Source: Pectobacterium aroidearum
GTDB taxonomy: Bacteria > Pseudomonadota > Gammaproteobacteria > Enterobacterales > Enterobacteriaceae
Reading direction: 5' to 3'
NCBI RefSeq assembly: GCF_041228105.1
Contig: NZ_CP166097.1
Coordinates: 682,001 to 746,000 of the forward strand
Length of the DNA: 64,000 bases
Program-made: the position numbers and the translations under genes
The notes under the pieces: generated by a model
What the model saw: only the letters and a program-made list of their open reading frames with translations
The model's database searches: none
What the model was told of the DNA's origin: nothing
Shown: positions 8,060-17,670 of the stretch, piece by piece
How positions within the stretch are numbered: position 1 is the first letter of the stretch
How the letters are laid out: each line of letters opens with the position of its first letter

Positions 8060-8647
8060 ATGAACGTATTACGTATTGGTTTGGTCTCCGTATCTGACCG
8101 CGCTTCCAACGGGGTTTATCAGGATAAAGGCATCCCAGAACTGGAGTCATGGCTCCGTAGCGCCCTGACCACGCCTTTTGAAGTGGAAACCCGGCTGGTG
8201 CCTGATGAACAGCCGATGATTGAACAAACGCTGTGTGAACTGGTTGATGAACGCGGCTGTCATCTGGTGCTGACGACCGGAGGCACCGGGCCTGCACGCC
8301 GTGATGTTACGCCGGACGCTACGCTGGCCGTTGCCGATCGGGAAATGCCGGGTTTTGGCGAGCAAATGCGGCAGATCAGCCTGCGCTTCGTTCCTACCGC
8401 GATTCTCTCTCGCCAGGTGGGCGTGCTGCGCAAACAGGCGCTGATTCTCAACCTGCCAGGGCAGCCCAAGTCGATTAAAGAAACGCTGGAAGGCTTAAAA
8501 GACGCCGATGGCAAGGTGATTGTGGCCGGTATTTTTGCCAGCGTACCTTATTGTATCCAACTGCTGGAAGGCCCTTACATCGAAACCAATGCGGATGTAG
8601 TAGCAGCTTTTCGCCCTAAAAATGCCGTGCGCGAAATAAAAGACTGA
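8060..8647 (+). CDS. mog: Molybdopterin adenylyltransferase
   Basis: MogA adenylates molybdopterin to MPT-AMP, the substrate for molybdenum insertion in molybdenum-cofactor synthesis; it acts as a cytoplasmic trimer. The 195 residues equal the E. coli length. The MPT-binding family signature LTTGGTGPARRDVTPDAT lies near residues 71-88, and GEQMRQISLRFVPTAILSRQ near 103-122. The ATG at 8060 follows GAGGTG and gives the expected N-terminus (MNVLRIGLVSVSDR); an in-frame GTG at 8054 is less likely. It lies upstream of satP and dnaK as in E. coli, but a transporter gene has been added between mog and satP. Confidence 0.95.
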   Translation: MNVLRIGLVSVSDRASNGVYQDKGIPELESWLRSALTTPFEVETRLVPDEQPMIEQTLCELVDERGCHLVLTTGGTGPARRDVTPDATLAVADREMPGFGEQMRQISLRFVPTAILSRQVGVLRKQALILNLPGQPKSIKETLEGLKDADGKVIVAGIFASVPYCIQLLEGPYIETNADVVAAFRPKNAVREIKD

Positions 8648-8768
8648 AGTTAGGCGATTTGAAACATAAGATTCAGCTTTGCTGGTGTATAAAATTTTTG
8701 CCGTTATAGTAATTTCTACTTTACACACTGTGGTGAATTTTTTTCACTCTGGCAATACACGGTATCTT

Positions 8769-10106
8769 ATGACTCAGGATCAACACGCCGATCCTCGCCG
8801 GTTGAACCGGCAGGACTATAAAACGCTGTCTCTGGCTGCGCTGGGTGGCGCGTTAGAGTTTTATGACTTTATTATTTTCGTCTTCTTTGCTGCCGTGATT
8901 GGCGATCTCTTCTTTCCGCCGGATATTCCTGAATGGCTGCGGCAGGTGCAGACGTTCGGTATTTTCGCCGCAGGCTATCTGGCTCGCCCGCTTGGCGGCA
9001 TTATTATGGCCCACTTCGGTGATAAGAGCGGGCGTAAAAGAATGTTCAGCCTCAGTATATTGCTGATGGCGCTACCGACGCTGGCAATGGGGCTGCTGCC
9101 GACTTATGAAGCCATTGGCATTGCTGCGCCGCTTCTGCTGCTGTTGATGCGTGTACTGCAAGGAGCGGCAATCGGTGGGGAAGTCCCCGGTGCGTGGGTC
9201 TTTGTTGCGGAGCATGTGCCTCGCGCCCGCATCGGGTTTGCCTGCGGTACGCTGACCGCCGGGCTGACGATGGGGATCCTGCTGGGCTCGCTGATTGCGA
9301 CGCTGCTGAATACTGTGCTGACGCCGGAGCAGATGTCGGGCGGTGGCTGGCGTCTGCCGTTCTTCATCGGTGGGGTCTTCGGCCTTGTTGCCATGTATTT
9401 GCGCCGCTGGTTGCAGGAAACGCCTATTTTTATGGAAATGCAGGCGCAGAAAAAGCTGGCGGAAGAGCTGCCGTTGAAATCTGTCGTCTTAAACCATAAA
9501 CGTGCGGTTCTGGTTTCAATGCTGCTGACCTGGCTGCTGTCTGCGTGCATCGTCGTCGTGATTCTGATGGCGCCGACCTACCTGCAAAAAGTCCACGGCA
9601 TTCCTGCCGCGTTGGCATTGCAGGCGAACTGTCTGGCAACGATTGCGCTGATGGTGGGCTGCATCGGTGCAGGGCTGCTAGTCGACCGCTTTGGCGCCAG
9701 CAAGCTGTTTATGGTGGGTAGCCTGTCGCTGGCTGCCTGTAGCTGGTTCTTTTACAGCTCAGCAGCAAGCAGTACGACACTGCTCTTTGTCAGCTATGCG
9801 ATTGTGGGGCTCAGCGTGGGTGTTGTGGGCGGCGTGCCTTATGTCATGGTGCGGGCGTTTCCGGCTGCGGTGCGGTTCTCAGGGATTTCTTTTTCCTACA
9901 ACGTTTCCTATGCCATTTTCGGCGGTCTGACGCCCGTCTTTGTCACGCTGATCATGAAAGCGACGCCGCTGGCGCCAGCATTTTATGTCCTGACGCTAGC
10001 CGCAGTAGGGTTGCTGTTGGGGATTTATTTGCAGCGCGATCTGGATGCTGATTCGCGAGCGTTGGCCGACAGCGACGCGCGCGATCGTTCGCCTGTTGAG
10101 GTGTAA
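8769..10106 (+). CDS. MHS-family major facilitator transporter
   Basis: A 445-residue, 12-segment inner-membrane transporter of the metabolite:H+ symporter family (relatives of KgtP, ProP, YhjE). Family marks are ALGGALEFYDFIIFVFFA in the first membrane helix and the loop motif GDKSGRKRMF between helices 2 and 3. RVLQGAAIGGEVPGAWVFV is typical of helices 4-5. Substrate cannot be told from sequence; relatives move organic acids or compatible solutes. The ATG at 8769 gives a normal cytoplasmic N-terminus; the earlier start at 8679 would add an improbable hydrophobic extension. In E. coli no gene stands here between mog and satP, so this is an accessory gene. Confidence 0.85.
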   Translation: MTQDQHADPRRLNRQDYKTLSLAALGGALEFYDFIIFVFFAAVIGDLFFPPDIPEWLRQVQTFGIFAAGYLARPLGGIIMAHFGDKSGRKRMFSLSILLMALPTLAMGLLPTYEAIGIAAPLLLLLMRVLQGAAIGGEVPGAWVFVAEHVPRARIGFACGTLTAGLTMGILLGSLIATLLNTVLTPEQMSGGGWRLPFFIGGVFGLVAMYLRRWLQETPIFMEMQAQKKLAEELPLKSVVLNHKRAVLVSMLLTWLLSACIVVVILMAPTYLQKVHGIPAALALQANCLATIALMVGCIGAGLLVDRFGASKLFMVGSLSLAACSWFFYSSAASSTTLLFVSYAIVGLSVGVVGGVPYVMVRAFPAAVRFSGISFSYNVSYAIFGGLTPVFVTLIMKATPLAPAFYVLTLAAVGLLLGIYLQRDLDADSRALADSDARDRSPVEV

Positions 10107-10154
10107 GCGTACATTATCTTTATCAAAGATGTATCGTTCTCAAGAACGCGTCAT

Positions 10155-10192
10155 CAAAAACAAACGGGCTCTGTCAGATGACAGGGCCCGTT
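10155..10192 (-). terminator. Terminator of satP
   Basis: AACGGGC-CTGTCA (from 10163) pairs with TGACAGGGCCCGTT (to 10192). On the minus strand the stem is followed by TTTGTTTTT, so it terminates satP. It may also reduce read-through from the convergent transporter gene. Confidence 0.75.
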
Positions 10193-10257
10193 AGCATTTA
10201 GCGCGGCGACGGCTTAAAGGTGCGCTTATCGCATCGGAATTGGTATTGCGTCAGAAC

Positions 10258-10833
10258 TTAGTGAGACGCGCCACATGAACCGATTGGCAGGACGCTGCGG
10301 CCAAACTTCTCGTTCAGCACTTCAGCCATGGCCAGATAAATCGCGCTAGCGCCACAGATGATGCCTTCATAGCCCGCGAAGGTCAGCAGGGCATGGTTGC
10401 CGGTAAAGTTACCTACGGCCAGCAGAGCAAACAGCACGGTCAGGCTACCGAAGACAAATTGCAGTGCGCGGTTGGTGCCGAATGTACCGAAGAACATAAA
10501 CAGCGTGAAGATGCCCCACAGGCCAAGGAAGACGCCAAGGAACTGGGCATCGCTGGCTTCCGCCAGACCCATTTTCGGCAGCATAAGAATGGCAACCAGC
10601 GTCAGCCAGAATGCGCCATAAGACGTGAATGCGGTCACGCCAAACGTATTGCCTTTTTTATATTCCAGCAGACCAGCCAGAATCTGGGCGATACCGCCGT
10701 AGAAAATACCCATGCTGAGAATGATGGAAGAAAGTGGGAAAAAGCCTGCGTTGTGCAGGTTCAACAGAATAGTGGTCATCCCGAAGCCCATCAGTCCTAA
10801 TGGACCAGGATTTGCCAACGTGTTCGTGCTCAT
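10258..10833 (-). CDS. satP: Acetate/succinate:proton symporter
   Basis: A 191-residue inner-membrane protein of the GPR1/FUN34/YaaH family, which takes up acetate and succinate with protons through six membrane helices. It is close to E. coli SatP: NLHNAGFF, GIFYGGIAQILAGLLEYKKG and the C-terminal ICGASAIYLAMAEVLNEKFG are all present. The family signature near the N-terminus reads NPGPLGL instead of the usual NPAPLGL, a one-residue variant. The ATG at 10833 has AGAGGA upstream; the longer frame to 10911 has no homologous extension. The gene is divergent from dnaK. Confidence 0.93.
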   Translation of the reverse strand: MSTNTLANPGPLGLMGFGMTTILLNLHNAGFFPLSSIILSMGIFYGGIAQILAGLLEYKKGNTFGVTAFTSYGAFWLTLVAILMLPKMGLAEASDAQFLGVFLGLWGIFTLFMFFGTFGTNRALQFVFGSLTVLFALLAVGNFTGNHALLTFAGYEGIICGASAIYLAMAEVLNEKFGRSVLPIGSCGASH

Positions 10834-11076
10834 AAATCCTCTGCAATAACAGATTATTAATAGTCCCTTCGCGTCGGGCGCGGCATTAAGGTTAGCGAAT
10901 GCGCCAATCACGTTGGGATAGGTGTCGTTTAGGTGTTATTGCCCGCCATTATGTAGGGAAAAGTCCCCATTTTTGCGGCGAGCGCGGCATCATATCGGGC
11001 GTTTGGAACGGACACAACATGGGGAAGGCAGAATAGTTTGATCGTACGAGGGATAAAGGTCATTTTTTTTCATCTT

Positions 11077-11109
11077 CCCCCCTTGATGATAGAAATGTTG
11101 GCCCCATCT
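11077..11109 (+). promoter_or_regulatory. Sigma-32 heat-shock promoter of dnaKJ
   Basis: CCCCCTTGATG (11077-11088 region) serves as -35 and CCCCATCT (11102-11109) as -10, with a 13-base spacer. This is an excellent match to the sigma-32 consensus and nearly identical to E. coli dnaK P1. The start would be about 200 bases before the dnaK ATG. Confidence 0.85.
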
Positions 11110-11240
11110 TATTTCCAACCGAAACAGTTTGACCTGCCGCAAAGGCGTGTGTCGGGCCGTTACATCGGTGGTTAGCATGAAAGTGAAACGTGTGCTGCTG
11201 ATGAAAACGAGGGTGTGTCGTTGGAAAACGAGAAATCTTG

Positions 11241-11266
11241 TTGAAAAATGACATTTCGCCCGCACA
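11241..11266 (+). promoter_or_regulatory. Possible second heat-shock promoter of dnaKJ
   Basis: TTGAAAA (11241-11247) and CGCCCGCAC (11258-11266) resemble a weaker sigma-32 promoter in the place of E. coli dnaK P2. The -10 match is partial. Confidence 0.45.
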
Positions 11267-11315
11267 GTAGGTTTAACCACCATACCGAATATGACTTTTT
11301 AGTGGAGATGTTTAG

Positions 11316-13223
11316 ATGGGTAAGATTATTGGTATCGACCTGGGTACAACCAACTCTTGTGTCGCGATTATTGACGGTACTCAGGTAAAAGTACTGGAAA
11401 ATAGCGAAGGCGATCGCACCACGCCTTCAATCATTGCTTATACGCAAGATGGTGAAACTTTGGTTGGCCAACCGGCTAAACGTCAGGCAGTGACCAACCC
11501 GAAAAATACCCTGTTTGCTATTAAGCGTCTGATTGGTCGTCGTTTCAAAGACGAAGAAGTTCAGCGCGATGCCAACATCATGCCGTACAAAATCATCGCG
11601 GCAGATAATGGCGATGCATGGCTGGAAGTGAAAGATCAGAAAATGGCTCCGCCGCAGATTTCAGCTGAAGTGCTGAAAAAAATGAAGAAAACGGCGGAAG
11701 ACTATCTGGGTGAGACGATCTCCGAAGCGGTTATCACCGTACCAGCTTACTTCAACGATGCGCAGCGTCAGGCAACCAAAGATGCCGGTCGTATCGCGGG
11801 TCTGGAAGTAAAACGTATCATCAACGAACCAACAGCAGCAGCGCTGGCTTACGGTCTGGATAAAGAAGTTGGCAACCGTACTATCGCGGTTTACGACCTG
11901 GGCGGCGGTACGTTCGATATTTCCATCATCGAAATCGACGAAGTTGATGGCGAAAAAACCTTTGAAGTGTTGGCGACCAACGGTGATACCCACCTGGGTG
12001 GTGAAGACTTCGATAGCCGTATGATCAACTACCTGGTTGATGAATTTAAGAAAGAGCAAGGTTTCGACCTGCGCAATGACCCGCTGGCAATGCAGCGTCT
12101 GAAAGAAGCGGCAGAAAAAGCCAAGATCGAGCTGTCTTCTGCTCAACAGACTGACGTTAACCTGCCGTACATCACGGCGGATGCCACAGGTCCTAAGCAC
12201 CTGAACATCAAAGTGACCCGTGCGAAACTGGAATCACTGGTTGAAGAGCTGGTTAACCGTTCTCTGGAACCGTTAAAAGTGGCGTTGCAGGATGCGGGCC
12301 TGTCCGTTTCTGAAATTCAGGACGTGATTCTGGTTGGTGGTCAGACGCGTATGCCTCTGGTACAGAAGAAAGTCGCTGACTTCTTCGGTAAAGAGCCGCG
12401 TAAAGACGTGAACCCAGATGAAGCCGTTGCTATCGGTGCTGCGGTTCAGGGCGGTGTTCTGTCTGGTGACGTGAAAGACGTTCTGCTGCTGGACGTTACC
12501 CCGCTGTCTCTGGGTATCGAAACCATGGGCGGCGTGATGACGGCGCTGATCGCGAAGAACACCACGATCCCGACTAAACACAGTCAGGTGTTCTCAACGG
12601 CGGAAGACAACCAGTCTGCGGTAACGATTCATGTTCTGCAGGGTGAGCGTAAGCGTGCGCACGATAACAAATCTCTGGGTCAGTTTAACCTGGATGGTAT
12701 TCAGGCCGCGCCGCGCGGTATGCCGCAAATCGAAGTCACTTTTGACATCGACGCCGACGGTATCCTGCACGTTTCCGCGAAAGACAAAAACAGCGGTCGC
12801 GAGCAGAAAATCACTATCAAGGCATCTTCTGGTCTGAACGAAGAAGAAATCCAGAAAATGGTACGTGACGCGGAAGCGAATGCTGAAGCTGACCGTAAGT
12901 TTGAAGAGTTGGTTCAGGCACGTAACCAGGGCGATCACCTGCTGCACAGCACGCGTAAGCAGCTGGAAGAAGTGGGCGATAAACTGGCCGCTGATGACAA
13001 AACTGCCATCGACGATGCCCTGAAAGCGCTGGAAAGCGCGCTGAAAGGCGAAGACAAAGCGGAGATCGAAGCGAAAATTCAGGCGTTGGTACAGGTTTCT
13101 GGCAAGTTGCTGGAAGCGTCTCAGCCACAGCCTGGTGCCGAAGGCGCTGCTGATGATGCCTCTGCTCGTCGCGACGACGATGTCGTTGATGCTGAGTTTG
13201 AAGAAGTAAAAGATAAAAAGTAA
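11316..13223 (+). CDS. dnaK: Chaperone DnaK (Hsp70)
   Basis: A 635-residue cytoplasmic Hsp70 that binds exposed hydrophobic segments in an ATP-dependent cycle with DnaJ and GrpE. The N-terminal ATPase domain shows [14 protein letters not shown] (residues 4-17), [13 protein letters not shown] near 195 and [11 protein letters not shown] near 338. The substrate-binding domain starts near [14 protein letters not shown], and the helical lid ends in EFEEVKDKK, the conserved EEVD-like tail. A good GTGGAG ribosome site precedes the ATG. It is the first gene of the dnaK-dnaJ operon under a sigma-32 promoter. Confidence 0.98.
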   Translation: MGKIIGIDLGTTNSCVAIIDGTQVKVLENSEGDRTTPSIIAYTQDGETLVGQPAKRQAVTNPKNTLFAIKRLIGRRFKDEEVQRDANIMPYKIIAADNGDAWLEVKDQKMAPPQISAEVLKKMKKTAEDYLGETISEAVITVPAYFNDAQRQATKDAGRIAGLEVKRIINEPTAAALAYGLDKEVGNRTIAVYDLGGGTFDISIIEIDEVDGEKTFEVLATNGDTHLGGEDFDSRMINYLVDEFKKEQGFDLRNDPLAMQRLKEAAEKAKIELSSAQQTDVNLPYITADATGPKHLNIKVTRAKLESLVEELVNRSLEPLKVALQDAGLSVSEIQDVILVGGQTRMPLVQKKVADFFGKEPRKDVNPDEAVAIGAAVQGGVLSGDVKDVLLLDVTPLSLGIETMGGVMTALIAKNTTIPTKHSQVFSTAEDNQSAVTIHVLQGERKRAHDNKSLGQFNLDGIQAAPRGMPQIEVTFDIDADGILHVSAKDKNSGREQKITIKASSGLNEEEIQKMVRDAEANAEADRKFEELVQARNQGDHLLHSTRKQLEEVGDKLAADDKTAIDDALKALESALKGEDKAEIEAKIQALVQVSGKLLEASQPQPGAEGAADDASARRDDDVVDAEFEEVKDKK

Positions 13224-13331
13224 TCGCCCTTGAGCGGGCGCAGTAGCAGCCACAAGGCTATTGCTGGCAATCAGCACGGGCGTCGAGGAAACTCTGCGCC
13301 CGTGCACGCATGTTGAGGGGCAGGAAAAGAA
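13224..13331 (+). other. dnaK-dnaJ spacer with strong hairpins
   Basis: The 108-base spacer holds a perfect 9-bp stem, GCACGGGCG (13274-13282) with CGCCCGTGC (13297-13305). Smaller stems lie upstream: GCCC/GGGC right after the dnaK stop, and AGCAGCC near GGCTATTGCT. None has a T-run. They probably affect mRNA stability or the DnaK:DnaJ ratio rather than terminate transcription. Confidence 0.6.
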
Positions 13332-14468
13332 ATGGCGAAGCAAGATTATTACGAAAGCCTGGGCGTTGCTAAAAGCGCGGATGAGCGCGAAATAAAGAAA
13401 GCCTACAAGCGTCTGGCGATGAAGTACCACCCGGATCGCAATCCCGGTGATAGCGAGGCAGAAGCCAAGTTCAAAGAGATCAAAGAAGCCTACGAGATCC
13501 TTATCGATTCGCAAAAACGCGCCGCCTACGATCAGTACGGCCACGCGGCGTTTGAGCAAGGCGGTATGGGTGGAGGCGGCGGTGGCTTTGGCGGCGGCGG
13601 TGCCGATTTTGGTGATATTTTTGGCGACGTGTTCGGGGACATTTTTGGCGGTGGTCGTCGCCAGCGTGCGAGCCGTGGATCCGATTTACGCTACAACATG
13701 GAGTTGACGCTGGAAGAAGCGGTACGTGGCGTCACCAAAGAGATCCGTATTCCTGCGCTGGAAGAGTGTGATGTTTGCCACGGCAATGGTGCGAAGCCGG
13801 GTAGCTCGCCCATCACCTGTCCAACCTGTCATGGTAATGGTCAGGTTCAGATGCGTCAGGGCTTCTTTACCGTGCAACAGGCGTGCCCACACTGTCATGG
13901 TCGCGGTAAGATCATTAAAGATCCGTGCGTCAAATGTCACGGTCATGGCCGCGTAGAGAAGAGCAAAACGCTGTCGGTGAAAATTCCGGCGGGTGTAGAC
14001 ACGGGTGACCGTATCCGTTTGTCCGGTGAAGGTGAAGCGGGCGAACACGGCGCGCCGTCAGGTGATTTGTACGTTCAGGTGCAGGTTAAAGCGCACCCGA
14101 TCTTCCAACGTGAAGAAAATAACCTGTACTGCGAAGTGCCGATCAACTTTGCGATGGCAGCATTAGGTGGCGAGATTGAAGTGCCGACGCTGGATGGCCG
14201 TGTGAAGCTGAAAGTGCCTGCGGAAACGCAAACCGGCAAATTGTTCCGTATGCGTGGCAAAGGCGTGAAATCGGTACGTGGCGGTGCGCAGGGCGATCTG
14301 CTGTGCCGTGTCGTTGTGGAGACGCCAGTTAATCTGAACGAACGTCAGAGACAGCTGCTGCAAGAGCTCGATGAGAGTTTTGGCGGCCCGTCTGGTGAAA
14401 GAAACAGCCCGCGTTCCAAAAGCTTTTTCGATGGCGTGAAGAAATTCTTCGACGATTTGACCCGCTAA
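13332..14468 (+). CDS. dnaJ: Co-chaperone DnaJ (Hsp40)
   Basis: A 378-residue Hsp40 that delivers substrates to DnaK and stimulates its ATPase. The J domain (about 1-70) has the essential HPD in [11 protein letters not shown] glycine/phenylalanine-rich linker follows (about 75-110). Four zinc-binding repeats come next: [24 protein letters not shown] and CVKCHGHG, between about residues 146 and 205. The C-terminal substrate-binding and dimerisation domains are complete. The length is two residues more than E. coli. AGGGGCAGGAAAAG-type ribosome site precedes the ATG. It is followed by a terminator that ends the operon. Confidence 0.98.
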   Translation: MAKQDYYESLGVAKSADEREIKKAYKRLAMKYHPDRNPGDSEAEAKFKEIKEAYEILIDSQKRAAYDQYGHAAFEQGGMGGGGGGFGGGGADFGDIFGDVFGDIFGGGRRQRASRGSDLRYNMELTLEEAVRGVTKEIRIPALEECDVCHGNGAKPGSSPITCPTCHGNGQVQMRQGFFTVQQACPHCHGRGKIIKDPCVKCHGHGRVEKSKTLSVKIPAGVDTGDRIRLSGEGEAGEHGAPSGDLYVQVQVKAHPIFQREENNLYCEVPINFAMAALGGEIEVPTLDGRVKLKVPAETQTGKLFRMRGKGVKSVRGGAQGDLLCRVVVETPVNLNERQRQLLQELDESFGGPSGERNSPRSKSFFDGVKKFFDDLTR

Positions 14469-14496
14469 GGCGAATCGTTGAACGCGTAATCCAAAG

Positions 14497-14526
14497 ACCG
14501 GTGGGGTAAACCTGCCGGTTTTTTTA
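14497..14526 (+). terminator. Terminator of the dnaKJ operon
   Basis: ACCGG-GGG (from 14497) pairs with CC-CCGGT, followed by seven T residues. Confidence 0.8.
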
Positions 14527-14754
14527 TGACGGACATTCTTGTCCGCTCCCCTATGGCCGTTGCTGTGCAACGTTGAAAAACGCTCCCGACGTTTTTATGT
14601 CTTCTTCTAAAATACTCTTCACTTAATAAATCGATTTTTACGATGTTTATGCCAGTTTTAATCTGCTTTTAACGAGTAGTCAGATTGCGTAGTCTTGCCT
14701 GCGAGAAAGTGGACGTACAGTATTAACGTTCATACCTGATGGGAGATTACGTCA

Positions 14755-15951
14755 ATGATAACAATGATTCGCCGCTTTATTCAGTTGGATGCGGCGGCTG
14801 GTGTGATGTTAATGATGGCAACGGTGCTGGCGCTCACGTTTGCCAATTGGTCTGTTACTGCCGCTGGCTATCAACAGTTCCTGATGATGCCGGTGGAAAT
14901 GCGATTTGGCGCGCTGGAAATCAATAAAAATCTGTTGCTGTGGATTAACGACGGTCTGATGGCGATTTTCTTTCTGCTGATTGGTTTGGAAGTGAAACGC
15001 GAATTAGTCGAAGGCTCGTTAGCCAGTCGTCAGCAGGCGATGCTACCGTTGGCAGCCGCAGTCGGTGGGATGGTTTTTCCTGCCTTATTCTTTCTGCTTT
15101 TCAACGCGAACGATGAGGTCACTCGCGCTGGCTGGGCGATTCCCGCCGCGACGGATATCGCATTCGCGATTGGCGTGCTGACGCTATTGGGCAAGCGCGT
15201 TCCCGCAGGGTTAAAAGTCTTCCTGCTGGCGTTGGCGATCATTGACGATCTGGGGGCGATCCTGATCATTGCCCTGTTTTATACGCAGCAGATCTTCTGG
15301 CCTGCGCTGGGCGGCGCGGTGTTGGCGGTTGCAGCGCTGGCCTATTTGAATAGGCAACAGGTCCGGAAAACCTCCGCCTATTTGCTGGTGGGGATTGTCC
15401 TATGGGTCTGCATCCTAAAATGTGGCGTTCATGCGACGCTGGCCGGGGTGATTGTCGGATTCTTTATTCCTTTGCGTACGTCCAACGGTGAACCTTCTCC
15501 GGCAGTTACGCTGGAGCATGGTTTACAAACGTGGGTCGCGTTTCTGATTATTCCGCTGTTTGCCTTCGCTAACGCAGGCATAGTGTTACAGGGGATTGTG
15601 CTGGAAAAATTGTTCTCCCCTTTGAGCCTGGGTATCGCCGCGGGGCTGCTGGTCGGTAAACCGCTGGGAATTACCCTGCTCAGTTGGCTAACCATCCGAT
15701 TGGGCTATGCCCGTCTGCCTGCTGGGGTGGGTTTTAGCCAGATAGTGGCGGTGTCAGTGCTGTGTGGTATCGGTTTTACCATGTCGATATTCATTACGCT
15801 GCTGGCATTCTCTGGCGGTGATGCGGAATTGATTACCTATGCCAAGCTGGGAATCTTGCTGGCGTCGGGGTTGGCGGCGTTGCTCGGCTATCTGGCATTG
15901 CGTGGAGTGTTGCCGGTGCTGGACAAGGCAGTGCAGCCGTGTAAGGGTTGA
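14755..15951 (+). CDS. nhaA: Na+/H+ antiporter NhaA
   Basis: A 398-residue inner-membrane antiporter that expels Na+ or Li+ in exchange for two protons, important in salt and alkaline stress. The Na+-binding aspartate pair is at residues 164-165 in [12 protein letters not shown] (D163/D164 in E. coli). Other conserved stretches are [49 protein letters not shown] and [12 protein letters not shown]. The ATG at 14755 lies nine bases after GGGAG; a second ATG three codons later would also fit. nhaR follows within about 30 bases, as in E. coli. Confidence 0.97.
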   Translation: MITMIRRFIQLDAAAGVMLMMATVLALTFANWSVTAAGYQQFLMMPVEMRFGALEINKNLLLWINDGLMAIFFLLIGLEVKRELVEGSLASRQQAMLPLAAAVGGMVFPALFFLLFNANDEVTRAGWAIPAATDIAFAIGVLTLLGKRVPAGLKVFLLALAIIDDLGAILIIALFYTQQIFWPALGGAVLAVAALAYLNRQQVRKTSAYLLVGIVLWVCILKCGVHATLAGVIVGFFIPLRTSNGEPSPAVTLEHGLQTWVAFLIIPLFAFANAGIVLQGIVLEKLFSPLSLGIAAGLLVGKPLGITLLSWLTIRLGYARLPAGVGFSQIVAVSVLCGIGFTMSIFITLLAFSGGDAELITYAKLGILLASGLAALLGYLALRGVLPVLDKAVQPCKG

Positions 15952-15983
15952 TGCTATGCCAGAGGCGCCAAGAGGGGGCAGGT

Positions 15984-16904
15984 GTGTCTCATTTGAATTT
16001 TAATCATCTCTATTATTTCTGGCAGGTTTATAAGTCGGGCTCCGTTGCTGGGGCAGCAGAGACGCTGTTCTTAACGCCGCAGACCATTACCGGGCAAATC
16101 AAATGCCTGGAAGAGCGTCTGCAGGGCAAACTCTTCAAGCGTAAAGGGCGGGGGCTGGAACCGACGGAGCTGGGGCAACTGGTTTTTCGCTATGCGGATA
16201 GCATGTTCCAGCTCAGCCAGGAAATGTTGGATATTGTGAACTACCGCAAAGAATCGAACCTGCTATTCGATGTCGGTGTGGCAGATGCGTTGTCCAAACG
16301 GCTGGTTAGCAGGGTACTGGAAACGGTCGTGACGGAGCAGGAACATATCCATTTGCGCTGTTTTGAGTCGACGCATGAGATGCTGCTGGAGCAACTGAGT
16401 CAGCATAAGCTCGATATGATTCTGTCGGATTGCCCGGTGGATTCAACGCAGCAGGAGGGGCTGTTTTCAATCAAGCTGGGCGAATGTGGCGTGAGTTTTT
16501 ACTGTAAACGTCCTCAGCCTGAGTATGCTTTTCCGGCTTGCCTTGAACAACGTAAATTGTTGATTCCGGGGCGGCGAACCATGTTGGGACGAAAACTACT
16601 GAACTGGTTTACTGCGCAGAATATTCAGGTGAACATTTTGGGCGAATTTGATGATGCAGCGCTGATGACTGCCTTTGGCATTAATAATGATGCGATTTTC
16701 GTTGCGCCATCGCTGTATGCCAATGAGATTTACCAGCAGGGGGATATCGTCGAGATCGGCAGGATTGAGAACATTCAGGACGAGTATTATGCGATTTTTG
16801 CGGCCAGAATGATCCAGCATCCGGCAGTACAGCGTGTCTGTAACGCCGATTTTTCAGCGCTCTTCTGTGATAGAGCAGAAGGCCTGTTGCGGGCTGATGG
16901 ATAA
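15984..16904 (+). CDS. nhaR: LysR-type activator of nhaA
   Basis: A 306-residue LysR-family regulator that activates nhaA in response to Na+. The N-terminal winged helix-turn-helix reads [20 protein letters not shown] followed by [11 protein letters not shown]. The family-specific core [18 protein letters not shown] and the effector-domain stretch [15 protein letters not shown] match E. coli NhaR closely. I choose GTG at 15984, because homology begins there ([12 protein letters not shown]) and AGGGGG lies just upstream. The ATG at 15948 overlaps the nhaA stop and adds 12 unrelated residues. Operon with nhaA; a bidirectional terminator follows. Confidence 0.95.
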   Translation: MSHLNFNHLYYFWQVYKSGSVAGAAETLFLTPQTITGQIKCLEERLQGKLFKRKGRGLEPTELGQLVFRYADSMFQLSQEMLDIVNYRKESNLLFDVGVADALSKRLVSRVLETVVTEQEHIHLRCFESTHEMLLEQLSQHKLDMILSDCPVDSTQQEGLFSIKLGECGVSFYCKRPQPEYAFPACLEQRKLLIPGRRTMLGRKLLNWFTAQNIQVNILGEFDDAALMTAFGINNDAIFVAPSLYANEIYQQGDIVEIGRIENIQDEYYAIFAARMIQHPAVQRVCNADFSALFCDRAEGLLRADG

Positions 16905-16928
16905 GTCCTCGCCATGAAATGGCAGACG

Positions 16929-16958
16929 TAAAAAAACCGGCCTGAGCCGGTTTTTTTT
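16929..16958. terminator. Bidirectional terminator between nhaR and rpsT
   Basis: ACCGGC-CTGA-GCCGGT (16936-16951), flanked by an A-run on the left and a T-run on the right. It serves the two convergent genes. Confidence 0.85.
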
Positions 16959-16981
16959 AGCAACAACACGCAGATGCGTGA

Positions 16982-17245
16982 TTATTGCATGGCGTTGATG
17001 CGCGCAACCAGATTGGATTTATGACGTGCAGCTTTGTTCTTGTGAATCAGACCTTTACCAGCCTGGCGATCCACGATCGGTTGCATGTCATTAAACGCTT
17101 TCTGTGCCACTTCTTTATCGCCAGTAGCGATCGCCGCGTATACTTTCTTGATGAAAGTACGCATCATTGAGCGACGGCTTGCGTTATGCTTACGGCGCTT
17201 CTCAGATTGTACGGCGCGTTTCTTAGCTGATTTGATATTAGCCAA
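16982..17245 (-). CDS. rpsT: 30S ribosomal protein S20 (TTG start)
   Basis: S20 is an 87-residue basic protein that binds 16S rRNA early in 30S assembly. The sequence [20 protein letters not shown] at the N-terminus and [20 protein letters not shown] at the C-terminus leave no doubt. The start is TTG at 17245; the next upstream ATG would add 30 unrelated residues. The UUG start is also used in E. coli, where it takes part in autogenous translational control, so its retention here suggests the same control. GGGAG lies upstream at the normal distance. Confidence 0.97.
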   Translation of the reverse strand: MANIKSAKKRAVQSEKRRKHNASRRSMMRTFIKKVYAAIATGDKEVAQKAFNDMQPIVDRQAGKGLIHKNKAARHKSNLVARINAMQ

Positions 17246-17293
17246 GGTCCAACTCCCAAATATATTCAATCGAGGACAATTCAAAGGCCGTGG

Positions 17294-17322
17294 AATATGC
17301 TCGTTTAGCCTTCGTTTGTCAA
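17294..17322 (-). promoter_or_regulatory. Sigma-70 promoter of rpsT
   Basis: On the minus strand TTGACA (17317-17322), a 17-base spacer and CATATT (17294-17299) form a near-consensus promoter about 45 bases before the TTG start. Confidence 0.65.
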
Positions 17323-17339
17323 TGGATTTGTGCAAATAA

Positions 17340-17450
17340 GCGTCGTTTGTACGTCGACACTTGTTACGTTGTGATGGCGCAGGATTTTAGCAGCTTCACG
17401 CGGTGGAATACAGCCTTTCGCATCATAAATTCATTCTGAATTTGATAAAA
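17340..17450 (+). pseudogene. Possible relic resembling E. coli yaaY
   Basis: Read from 17349, the frame gives [13 protein letters not shown], then a stop at 17388-17390, then QLHAVEYSLSHH. From memory this parallels the start of E. coli YaaY (MCRHSLRSDGAGFYQLAGCE), which lies at the same place between rpsT and ribF. There is no start codon and the stop is in frame, so it is not a gene here. It may equally be conserved non-coding DNA annotated as a gene in E. coli. Confidence 0.35.
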
Positions 17451-17599
17451 CCCTGTCTGCTATCGGTAAAGTCGTATTGTATACGACATCCGCTACCTGG
17501 ATATTCTGCTTGTGGGCGTCATCCATCGATGATTCAGCTAAAAAACGTGCAAATACTGGCACGATTTACAGGGTGGCAGCAAAAGGCGCGAATCGCGGG

Positions 17600-17628
17600 T
17601 TAACCTTACTCGCTGTACAAGGTATAAT
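17600..17628 (+). promoter_or_regulatory. Candidate sigma-70 promoter of ribF
   Basis: TTAACC (17600-17605), 17 bases, TATAAT (17623-17628), about 40 bases before the ribF ATG. Confidence 0.55.
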
Positions 17629-17670
17629 CCGCCGATTTCCATAATTTTAACCCTTTGTTCTGGGCCAGCC

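Noticed and set aside
11060..11283. Minus-strand ORFs upstream of dnaK
   Set aside because: They overlap the dnaK heat-shock promoters and have no supporting features.
12594..13559. Long minus-strand ORF of 321 codons opposite dnaK and dnaJ
   Set aside because: It is antisense to two certain genes, has low-complexity Phe/Val-rich content, no ribosome site and no recognisable domain; a shadow of biased codon use.
17403..17603. 66-codon ORF between rpsT and ribF
   Set aside because: No ribosome site, no recognisable sequence, and it overlaps the ribF promoter region; read instead as intergenic DNA.
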